Part shown: positions 1 through 5,622 of the stretch, piece by piece
Position numbering within the stretch: position 1 is the stretch's first letter
Layout: each line of letters opens with the position of its first letter
From: an uncultured Flavobacteriales bacterium
Lineage (GTDB): Bacteria > Bacteroidota > Bacteroidia > Flavobacteriales_D > Crocinitomicaceae
Length of the DNA stretch: 5,622 nt
Reading direction: 5' to 3'
Assembly (NCBI GenBank): GCA_903879765.1
Contig: CAIRMS010000112.1
Coordinates: forward strand, 1-5,622
Notes under the pieces: model-generated
What the model saw: only the letters and a program-made list of their open reading frames with translations
Told to the model about the DNA's origin: nothing
Databases searched by the model: none
Made by a program: the position numbers and the translations under genes

Positions 1-1
1 C

Positions 2-1534
2 GATCTAGATGCCAACCTAAATTACATTCAAAATTTTTACTTTGAACACTTTTTCGATCAAGTTCAAAATGAAGTATGGATGTTAACGGAAGAACGTCTG
101 ATTTTAGAATTTAGATTAACGGAGGAATCTAAACTGCCGGGAATGTTTGGACGCAAATACAGCAAACGAAGTGATTTTATCATCAATCAAGTAAAGGAAA
201 ACGCATTTTACACTGCCAATTCGGTTGAATTCAGTGATAGCGCGAAAATTAGGAATGTTGATTATTGGCAGAAAAATCGTCCTATCACATTAAATGTTCA
301 AGAAAAACACATCGAGGAGATGGTCGACTCACTCAGTAAAACAAGCTTTTACAAATCGATGAAAAAATTAATCTACTTTGGAACAACTGGCTATTTTCAA
401 TTCAATAAAATTGAACTTGGAAATGCGACATCATTAATCAGTATAAACCCAGTAGAGAATTACCGAGTTGCATTGGCCTTAAGGACTTCCAATGATTTTT
501 CTAAAAGACTTGAACTTGGTGGTCGCGTTGCCTATGGTTTTGGAGACGATAAATTTAAATATGCCGGTAAAATACGTTACAATATCACACCGAAAAAACG
601 TGGTATGCTCACGGGAATCTACTCCTATGATATTGAACAAATCGGTCAATCACCCACAGCAGCTTCCATGGGAAGTACTTTCGCTACTGTATTTAATACC
701 GCACCTTTTGATAAATTAACTTTTGTCAATAAAATTGTGTTGAATCTTGAAAAAGACATCAAAAAAGACCTCATCTTGTATGGTGGATTCGAATGGAAAA
801 GTTACACTCCTCTCGGTTTAGCTAATTACCAACGTGTACTCAATTTCGATACTGTCAATGTCTCAAACATTAAAACATTTGAATTCATTGGACGCGTTAG
901 GTGGACCAAAGACGAAGAGTTTATTTCAGGTTATTTTGACCGAACCACTGTCCGATCGGCCTATCCCATTTTTTCTATTCAGGCAATCATCGGAATGAAA
1001 AATATCTTTGGTAGTGAATACAATTACCAGCGTTTAGAATTTCAGATGGAACATAATACGCAATTGGGTGTCTTGGGGCGAATGCGTTATGGCGTAACAG
1101 CGGGATACATATTCGGAACTACAGCCTATCCTTTCCTGAAGGTTCATGAAGGGAATCAATCTTTATGGTTACTGACAAGCACCTTTAATAAGTTGAATTT
1201 CATGGAATTTATCAGTGACAAATACATTACGGGATTTATTGAAAATCATTGGGAAGGCTTGTTTTTTGACCGAATTCCTTTGGTGAAAAAATTAAATTTA
1301 CGCCTTGTGTCCACAGGAAGAATACTCTATGGTGACATCAGTCAAAAACACGAACAAGCCATGTTAATCCCAGATTTCGTCAAGCGATTTAATGGCATTC
1401 CTTACATGGAAACATCTGTTGGAATCGAAAACATATTAAAGGTAATTCGCGTTGACTTAGTTTGGCGAATGACTCACCCAATTCCTGGACAAAGTCCATT
1501 TGGAATACGTGCGCGCTATGCCTTGAATTTTTAA
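2..1534 (+). CDS. DUF5686-family outer-membrane beta-barrel protein, C-terminal part (5' end outside window)
   Basis: The frame is open from the window edge. The ATG at position 80 is internal: the 26 codons before it read as good protein, and the junction NEVWMLTEERLILEFRL is continuous, so the true start lies upstream. About 510 residues are visible. Family members are often around 800 residues, with a signal peptide and a carboxypeptidase-regulatory-like domain at the N-terminus, both missing here. The visible part has many alternating polar/hydrophobic strands rich in Tyr, Phe, Gly and Arg, and ends in ARYALNF. A terminal Phe preceded by alternating hydrophobic residues is the usual C-terminal signal of BAM-assembled barrels. 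The family assignment comes from recognising the overall pattern, such as the VWM-x-T stretch and the late barrel strands. It is a probable outer-membrane protein of unknown function. lptB begins 12 bp downstream on the same strand. Confidence 0.8.
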   Translation, partial: DLDANLNYIQNFYFEHFFDQVQNEVWMLTEERLILEFRLTEESKLPGMFGRKYSKRSDFIINQVKENAFYTANSVEFSDSAKIRNVDYWQKNRPITLNVQEKHIEEMVDSLSKTSFYKSMKKLIYFGTTGYFQFNKIELGNATSLISINPVENYRVALALRTSNDFSKRLELGGRVAYGFGDDKFKYAGKIRYNITPKKRGMLTGIYSYDIEQIGQSPTAASMGSTFATVFNTAPFDKLTFVNKIVLNLEKDIKKDLILYGGFEWKSYTPLGLANYQRVLNFDTVNVSNIKTFEFIGRVRWTKDEEFISGYFDRTTVRSAYPIFSIQAIIGMKNIFGSEYNYQRLEFQMEHNTQLGVLGRMRYGVTAGYIFGTTAYPFLKVHEGNQSLWLLTSTFNKLNFMEFISDKYITGFIENHWEGLFFDRIPLVKKLNLRLVSTGRILYGDISQKHEQAMLIPDFVKRFNGIPYMETSVGIENILKVIRVDLVWRMTHPIPGQSPFGIRARYALNF

Positions 1535-1542
1535 TACCTTCG
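1535..1542 (+). promoter_or_regulatory. Possible Bacteroidota -7 element in front of lptB
   Basis: TACCTTCG lies between the upstream stop codon and the GTG start of lptB and matches the Bacteroidota -7 consensus TAnnTTTG except for one base. It ends four bases before the GTG, so a transcript from it would be leaderless or nearly so. No convincing -33 TTTG was found at the usual distance of about 20 bp; the nearest TTTG, at 1499-1502, is 32 bp away. The match may be chance, with lptB read through from the upstream gene. Confidence 0.25.
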
Positions 1543-1546
1543 TAAC

Positions 1547-2272
1547 GTGAAATTGTACACTGAACATATTCGTAAAACTTACAAAGGACGACCTGTAGTA
1601 AATGGGGTTTCTGTTGAAGTGAATCAAGGTGAAATCGTTGGCTTATTGGGTCCAAACGGCGCTGGAAAAACGACATCCTTCTATATGATGGTCGGATTGG
1701 TTCGTCCGGATGAAGGCTCCGTCTTTTTAGATGACATTGAAATCACAAAACTACCCATGTATAAACGTGCACAAATGGGGATCGGTTACCTCCCACAAGA
1801 AGTGTCTGTTTTTCGTAAGTTAAGCGTTGAAGATAATATCATGGCGATTCTGGAAATGACGCATATGTCCAAAGATGAACGGAATGAAAAACTTGAACAA
1901 TTACTGGAAGAGTTTAGTCTAACTCATGTTCGTAAAAACCTTGGGAACCGTTTGTCGGGAGGGGAAAAAAGAAGAACGGAAATTGCCAGAGCCTTAGCAA
2001 CGAATCCAAAATTTGTCCTGTTGGATGAACCATTCGCAGGTGTAGATCCAATTGCAGTGGAAGACATCCAAAGCATTATCTCAGAACTTAAGAAACGGAA
2101 TATTGGGATTCTGATCACAGACCATAATGTTCAAGAAACACTTTCAATCACCGACCGAGCCTATTTACTCTTTGAAGGAAGTATTTTGAAGTCAGGAACA
2201 GCGGAAGAATTAGCTTCCGATGAACAGGTGAGAAAAGTATACTTAGGTCAAAATTTCGTTCTTCGAAAATAA
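1547..2272 (+). CDS. lptB: LPS export ABC transporter ATP-binding protein LptB
   Basis: This is the cytoplasmic ATPase of the LptB2FGC complex, which extracts lipopolysaccharide from the inner membrane and drives it along the Lpt bridge to the outer membrane. All ABC motifs are intact: Walker A GPNGAGKTT at 35-43, Q-loop Gln84, signature LSGGE at 136-140, Walker B FVLLDE with catalytic Glu161, D-loop around Asp167, and switch His193 in TDHN. Features specific to LptB are the YLPQE-x-S-x-FRKLSVEDN stretch (81-97), FAGVDPIAV (163-171) and a C-terminal VYLGQNF. The length of 241 residues equals that of E. coli LptB as I recall it. The start is GTG; the in-frame codons before it run straight into a stop, and the N-terminus aligns with the family (TYKGR at 11-15), so GTG is nearly forced. 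Other Lpt genes are not in the window. Confidence 0.96.
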   Translation: MKLYTEHIRKTYKGRPVVNGVSVEVNQGEIVGLLGPNGAGKTTSFYMMVGLVRPDEGSVFLDDIEITKLPMYKRAQMGIGYLPQEVSVFRKLSVEDNIMAILEMTHMSKDERNEKLEQLLEEFSLTHVRKNLGNRLSGGEKRRTEIARALATNPKFVLLDEPFAGVDPIAVEDIQSIISELKKRNIGILITDHNVQETLSITDRAYLLFEGSILKSGTAEELASDEQVRKVYLGQNFVLRK

Positions 2273-2278
2273 CGGTTT

Positions 2279-2312
2279 GCGAATAACAGTCGTTTTTATG
2301 GCGATTATTCGC
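2279..2312. terminator. Hairpin between convergent genes, probable terminator
   Basis: GCGAATAA (2279-2286) pairs with TTATTCGC (2305-2312), and TCG (2290-2292) pairs with CGA (2302-2304). This gives 11 bp with a three-base bulge (CAG) and a nine-base loop containing TTTTT. A second pairing, TAACAG (2284-2289) with CTGTTA (2312-2317), competes with the first. The hairpin starts seven bases after the lptB stop and overlaps the last three codons of the minus-strand lipoprotein gene, so it could end both units. There is no clean U-tract after the stem on either strand, so intrinsic termination is inferred from position and structure only. Confidence 0.5.
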
Positions 2313-2850
2313 TGTTAGTGGTTGTTAATTTTCCACATTCAGACTGGAGATCTTTGTTTTTCCATTGGATCCAGTATTCTTGCAGACCTTCTTTTGTATG
2401 CAGTAAATGACTAATATCAAGGGTTTCACTTTTCATCAAAGCACTCTTTAATTGTGCTTTTCTTCCAGATAATGCTGGCTCGTGATTCCATCCACCAACA
2501 TGGTCAAAGGATGTATATGCTTGACACTTTTCTTTAACTCTTGTAAATGGAATGGTTATCTTATAAATTACTTTTCCAGACCCCATTCCTTCAGTAGTCA
2601 TTATGATTTTCGAAAAATCAACTTTAGAATATTTGCCATTTTTATATAGTGCCTTTAATTTATCTCCAACACTATCACACATTTTGTTTGAGAATTGATG
2701 AGCGATGTCAGACGAATATTGGAACTCTGGACCGATGTAAATGCCATCACAGCTGCTAACTGTACAAACTATTTCTGATTTATTGTCTCGGCTGTCACAA
2801 GACCAGCACATTAGCGTAATTAAGAAATAAATTATGTAATGTTTTCCCAT
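2305..2850 (-). CDS. Small predicted lipoprotein of unknown function
   Basis: I chose the ATG at 2850 (181 residues). A GTG at 2868 would add MVIKLN but starts only three bases after the upstream stop, and the ATG gives a normal signal sequence: MGKHYIIYFLITLMCWSC followed by DSRDN. Cys18 is the likely lipidated residue, although the preceding CWS is not a perfect lipobox and Cys15 is an alternative. The mature part has five further Cys (29, 34, 58, 109, 172), a GMGSGK stretch at 88-93 followed by beta-like VIYKITIPF, and an HVGGWNHEPAL motif around 117-127. The dense Gly/Trp/His pattern suggests a conserved folded domain, but I do not recognise the family. The gene follows the large T9SS surface protein by 21 bp on the same strand, so the two are probably co-transcribed. 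Its last codons form part of the convergent hairpin. Confidence 0.75.
   Translation of the reverse strand: MGKHYIIYFLITLMCWSCDSRDNKSEIVCTVSSCDGIYIGPEFQYSSDIAHQFSNKMCDSVGDKLKALYKNGKYSKVDFSKIIMTTEGMGSGKVIYKITIPFTRVKEKCQAYTSFDHVGGWNHEPALSGRKAQLKSALMKSETLDISHLLHTKEGLQEYWIQWKNKDLQSECGKLTTTNSE
2307..2328 (+). repeat. Left arm of imperfect inverted repeat around the lipoprotein gene
   Basis: The plus strand reads ATTCG, two bases, then GTTAGTGGTTGTTAA. The minus strand at 2880-2858 reads ATTCG, three bases, then GTTAGTGGTTATTAA. The 15-base core matches at 14 positions, and the outer five bases match exactly across a one-base length difference. This arm lies inside the last eight codons of the lipoprotein gene, encoding LTTTNSE and the stop. 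Confidence 0.5.
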
Positions 2851-2857
2851 GTTTAAT

Positions 2858-2880
2858 TTAATAACCACTAACTACCGAAT
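2858..2880 (-). repeat. Right arm of imperfect inverted repeat around the lipoprotein gene
   Basis: This is the partner of the arm at 2307-2328. It covers the last codons (Ile-Arg-stop) of the T9SS surface protein and the leader of the lipoprotein gene. In a joint transcript the two arms could pair over about 20 bases and enclose the lipoprotein reading frame. They could also be the ends of an inserted or inverted segment. No flanking target-site duplication was seen. Confidence 0.5.
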
Positions 2881-5544
2881 CAAGGTAACAAATCCATCTA
2901 CTTGCTGCCAGATATATGGTTTGTCACAGGAACGGAACTTTAGTTTATAGCTATACAAACCATCTTGACACATCACCCCATTAAATTGGCCATCCCACGC
3001 CTGCTTTGGATCATTCGTTTGAAAAATTAATTCTCCCCAACGATTGTAAATACTAAACTCCCAAGCTACAACATCAAAATCAGTAACGGGAATAAACAAT
3101 TCGTTTCGATTGTTCTGGTCAGGAATGAACGTGTTTGGTATGTAGATAGAAAAAGGCTCAACCATCACTGTTCTTCGCGCTGTATCTCGACATCCAAATT
3201 GATTGGACACAACCTGAATCGGATAATCCGAACCTGAATTTACATAGTCATGACTGAAATTTGCTAGGTTAGATGTATATTCCTTGTTGTCAAAAAAGTA
3301 CTGGTAATTTGTTGCTCCACTAGACTGATCCATGAAGGATACTGTATTTTGACAAACATCAACCTTTTCTGGATTAACCGAGAATCCTGCAGTTGGAGAT
3401 GGATTTACGGTAACAAGGTCTTGTTTCATCAAATAAATTGTATCCATACATCCGTACAGCTGATTCAAGGTTAAACCAACACTATAATTTCCCGGGCTAA
3501 GGTAAATATGATTTGGATTTACAGCGGTAGATGTATTGCCATCCCCGAAGTCCCAAAAATATTGTGTAGGGACATCCGATTGACTTAAATTCACAAATTG
3601 GGCAAGCGAAGGAGCACATTGTAGCGTATTGATAAACATGAAATCATTGGTAGCATGTCCAAAGATTCGGACGGCCGAATTAACTGTATCAATGCAATTG
3701 TCGTATTGACCAATAAAATAAACCGGCATACTTCCCGACTGAGCGTAACTTACACCCTGAACACTTAAATTCGTGGATGTATTTGGATTGGCTTGCGTAC
3801 CAAAGTCCCAGTAAAAAGTAGCATTACTTGGACCAGAAACTGTGGCCGTGAAATCAAACGTCTCATCGATACACAAGGAATCGGAGTGACTAATGGACAT
3901 AGTTAAGGGTTCCTTAATAGTGACTTGAACTTCAGATGTATCAGAGCACGTTGAAAAAGAGCTTGCAATTAATTGGACCGTGTATAATCCCGGAGCTGGA
4001 AAGGTGAAGGTTGGTGCCGTTGCATTGCTTTGCCCAACACTATTCGCTCCTAAACTGAAATCCCACAAATAATTAATTGCCGAACTAGAATTGTTCCCAA
4101 ATGGAACAGTGAAACCAAGACACTCAATCAAGGGTGGAACAGAAATAATACTCGTTGGAAGATCGAAAATAAAGACAGAATCGACGTAACTTAATTGACA
4201 GAATCCATCATCCGCAATGACTTCTACTGTGTGATAACCCGGCGTGGAAAAAGAAACATTGAAAACGGAATTTCCTGAACCAGATGTTTGACTTGCACTT
4301 GGATCCAATACCCAATTAAGACTTGCAGCAGGATTGGAAACGTTCGCGATAAAATCAAAATTATTTCCAAGAATACACAAAGAATCTTGGGACGACCAAG
4401 AAACACTCAGTGGATTGTTGACAATTACGTTCATATACGCTGTGTCGGTACATGGCATTCCTGGGTTTACAATTAGCTGAACATTGTAATTCCCTGGAGA
4501 TGAAAAAGTATAATTCGGCGCAAACTGAGAACTCACATCCGTCGTGATATTTGGCACACCAAAGTTCCACGCATAAGAAGTTCCACCGTACGAATTATTC
4601 ACAAATTGAACATTCAGTCCTTGACAGTAAGATACGAATGTTGGAAGTTGCGTTTGAAGTGGCAATAAGGCTTGCATGACGATGTTACAATCAAAGACAC
4701 GAAATAAGAAATCCCGTATTGTTTGACCAACTAACACACCATTTCTATATTCCTTGACACAAACTCCTACAACGAATAAGCCAATCATGTTTGGATTGAC
4801 AATCAAAACACCTGTAGTGGGATCTATAACAGTGGATGAACCTGCTCCAAGTGGTTGCGTAGCGTTAAACGTACCGCCATTCCATTGCACGGGAAAATAA
4901 GGAGGTGCCGGTGCTTGGGTGGGTTGTGGATTCGTTGAGCTTGCTCCGGACCAAGGAGTTACCAATGAATAGACTAATTGATCACCATCTGGATCGGTCG
5001 CAACATGGTTAAAAACGAGTTCATCATTGTTGCAAAGTAAAACAGGCGGATAATTCGTGAAACGCGGGCTACTATTTGCTGTGAATCCAGTGTCAGAACC
5101 TGGTACATGTGTAGTCAATGTGATGCCAGTATCGTCAGGAAACAACAAATTGGTGATGTTTGGTCCTCTACAACAACGCTGATAAGAGACGTCATATCCT
5201 CCCGGAGTGGGTGGCAATGTGACAACTGTTGTATAAATAGCACGTTCAACACATATATTCGTAGGTGGCGTGGCACAGGGATTATTAAAATTAATCGGCA
5301 AAATAACACTACCAGGAAAAGGAACAAGAATGTTTTGGAAAAATACATTGTTTGCTTTGTATATTGTTAAAGCGAGTGGGTCATCGTATTGAGCCCCCGT
5401 TGAATTGCAGTCACGGTATAAGGTAATGAAAAAACGATACTGATTATTTCCTAGATAATCATAATAGATATCTCCACCAATAATATGCGAAGCATAACTA
5501 TTCGTGATCATGAAAAAGGAAATAATAAGGTAGAGATTCTTCAT
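2872..5544 (-). CDS. Secreted multi-PKD cell-surface protein with T9SS type B sorting domain
   Basis: This is a large exported protein, probably displayed on or released from the cell surface as an adhesin or matrix component. Residues 1-18 form a Sec signal peptide (cleavage predicted at SYA|SHIIGG). Residues 19-290 are the SHIIGGDIYYDYLG-type module often seen at the start of Bacteroidota surface proteins; it holds eight Cys, including the vicinal pair 124-125, and a DPDGDQ turn at 184-189 typical of cadherin/Ig-like sandwiches. Six PKD/Ig-like domains follow at about 300-377, 380-460, 464-545, 548-628, 632-713 and 717-796. Only the fifth has the canonical WDFGDG (664-669) with YLSPGNYSV. 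Each has one early and one late Cys, the late one usually in C-x-DT. Residues 797-890 are the gliding motility-associated C-terminal domain: YIPNTFIP, YNRWGELIFQT, WDG, DGLYSYKL and a final GFVTLIR. Export would need the T9SS and probably a PorP/SprF-like partner, neither encoded here. The ligand is unknown. Confidence 0.92.
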   Translation of the reverse strand: MKNLYLIISFFMITNSYASHIIGGDIYYDYLGNNQYRFFITLYRDCNSTGAQYDDPLALTIYKANNVFFQNILVPFPGSVILPINFNNPCATPPTNICVERAIYTTVVTLPPTPGGYDVSYQRCCRGPNITNLLFPDDTGITLTTHVPGSDTGFTANSSPRFTNYPPVLLCNNDELVFNHVATDPDGDQLVYSLVTPWSGASSTNPQPTQAPAPPYFPVQWNGGTFNATQPLGAGSSTVIDPTTGVLIVNPNMIGLFVVGVCVKEYRNGVLVGQTIRDFLFRVFDCNIVMQALLPLQTQLPTFVSYCQGLNVQFVNNSYGGTSYAWNFGVPNITTDVSSQFAPNYTFSSPGNYNVQLIVNPGMPCTDTAYMNVIVNNPLSVSWSSQDSLCILGNNFDFIANVSNPAASLNWVLDPSASQTSGSGNSVFNVSFSTPGYHTVEVIADDGFCQLSYVDSVFIFDLPTSIISVPPLIECLGFTVPFGNNSSSAINYLWDFSLGANSVGQSNATAPTFTFPAPGLYTVQLIASSFSTCSDTSEVQVTIKEPLTMSISHSDSLCIDETFDFTATVSGPSNATFYWDFGTQANPNTSTNLSVQGVSYAQSGSMPVYFIGQYDNCIDTVNSAVRIFGHATNDFMFINTLQCAPSLAQFVNLSQSDVPTQYFWDFGDGNTSTAVNPNHIYLSPGNYSVGLTLNQLYGCMDTIYLMKQDLVTVNPSPTAGFSVNPEKVDVCQNTVSFMDQSSGATNYQYFFDNKEYTSNLANFSHDYVNSGSDYPIQVVSNQFGCRDTARRTVMVEPFSIYIPNTFIPDQNNRNELFIPVTDFDVVAWEFSIYNRWGELIFQTNDPKQAWDGQFNGVMCQDGLYSYKLKFRSCDKPYIWQQVDGFVTLIR
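2875..3156 (-). other. T9SS type B C-terminal sorting domain (gliding motility-associated CTD)
   Basis: This covers residues 797-890 of the surface protein. The core IYNRWGELIF, WDG and DGLYSYKL blocks and the terminal VTLIR fit the type B domain. The entry motif, usually close to N-x-FTPNGDG-x-ND, is altered here to NTFIPDQNNRNELF. Two cysteines (859 and 873) lie 14 residues apart inside the domain. In the family this domain directs passage through the T9SS and surface attachment or release. Confidence 0.88.
3403..4647 (-). repeat. 168-residue (504-bp) two-domain super-repeat in the PKD region, 2.5 copies
   Basis: Ig-like domains 1 and 3 resemble each other, as do 2 and 4: both 2 and 4 open with S-x-x-DSLCI followed by FDF. 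Equivalent cysteines are exactly 168 residues apart: 307/475, 365/533, 390/558 and 449/617. Domain 5 continues the register at Cys643 (168 after 475) and then drifts (Cys699 is 166 after 533). The pattern indicates duplication of a two-domain unit followed by divergence. At the DNA level the copies are clearly different, so this is an old duplication. Confidence 0.7.
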
Positions 5545-5559
5545 GTGCTTAACTAGACG

Positions 5560-5591
5560 TAAAAATAGGTCAAATGTTGTCTTTTCTCAAA
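5560..5591 (-). promoter_or_regulatory. Candidate Bacteroidota promoter for the surface-protein operon
   Basis: On the minus strand, TTTG at 5591-5588 is followed after 20 bp by TATTTTTA at 5567-5560. This resembles the Bacteroidota -33 TTTG / -7 TAnnTTTG pattern, with the last base of the -7 box changed. The -7 box lies 15 bp before the ATG at 5544, which would give a short leader without a Shine-Dalgarno sequence. The whole stretch 5545-5622 holds nothing else I can support, only short open frames cut by the window edge. Confidence 0.35.
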
Positions 5592-5622
5592 TCTAAATCT
5601 TTGATTTCGTGTATTGAATGGC

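Noticed and set aside
80..82. ATG at 80 as the real start of the DUF5686 gene.
   Set aside because: The frame is open upstream to the window edge with protein-like codons, and the family's VWM segment runs through this Met, so it is internal.
1389..1676. Open frame of 95 codons on the minus strand across the DUF5686/lptB junction.
   Set aside because: It is antisense to two well-supported genes, its product shows no recognisable features, and it would overlap the conserved LptB Walker A region.
2279..2330. Integron attC-like site, because TAACAG and CTGTTAGTG lie around a hairpin near a small gene.
   Set aside because: GTTAGTG does not match the GTTRRRY core. The related copy at 2858-2880 is inverted rather than direct, and no integrase is present.
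2569..2590. GMGSGK in the lipoprotein as a nucleotide-binding P-loop.
   Set aside because: The Walker A spacing G-x4-GK-[ST] is not met: Lys is followed by Val. The protein is also predicted to be outside the cytoplasm.
4224..4570. Several open frames of 60-69 codons on both strands inside the PKD region.
   Set aside because: They are other-frame readings of the continuous 890-residue gene, with no domain, signal or start context of their own.
5107..5370. Open frames of 77-87 codons within the 5' part of the surface-protein gene.
   Set aside because: The products are low in recognisable structure and lie wholly inside the conserved SHIIGG module coding region.
5574..5622. ATG at 5574 on the plus strand opens a frame to the window edge (MLSFLKSKS...), as a possible divergent gene start.
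   Set aside because: Only 16 codons are visible. Two minus-strand frames are also open from the edge across the same bases, and there is no promoter-like or other support to choose among them.

Overview
The window looks like a piece of a Bacteroidota chromosome, most likely order Flavobacteriales (inference). Three things support this: a DUF5686-type outer-membrane protein, a large secreted protein ending in a type IX secretion system (T9SS) type B sorting domain, and AT-rich gene starts without Shine-Dalgarno sequences. No RNA gene, CRISPR array, transposase, integrase or phage gene was found. The four genes form two convergent pairs.

Plus strand, 2-2272: the 3' part of a DUF5686-family beta-barrel protein gene (its 5' end lies outside the window) is followed after 12 bp by a complete lptB. 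LptB is the ATPase that powers lipopolysaccharide (LPS) transport to the outer membrane. Both products serve the cell envelope, and the spacing suggests an operon, possibly with an extra promoter directly in front of lptB.

Centre, 2273-2330: the two transcription units meet tail to tail. An imperfect hairpin covers the short gap and the last codons of the minus-strand unit, and probably ends transcription in one or both directions.

Minus strand, 5544-2305: an 890-residue cell-surface protein is followed closely by a small predicted lipoprotein of unknown function. The large protein has a signal peptide, a cysteine-rich N-terminal module, six PKD/Ig-like domains each with one cysteine pair, and a T9SS C-terminal domain. 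It is probably an adhesin or surface-matrix protein. Its Ig-like domains show a 168-residue two-domain duplication. The lipoprotein gene is bracketed by an imperfect inverted repeat.

The 78 bp from 5545 to the window end hold a plausible promoter for the minus-strand unit and no gene that can be supported. Overall this is a fairly ordinary envelope and cell-surface locus. The least explained items are the lipoprotein and its flanking inverted repeat. No new defence or mobile system was seen.
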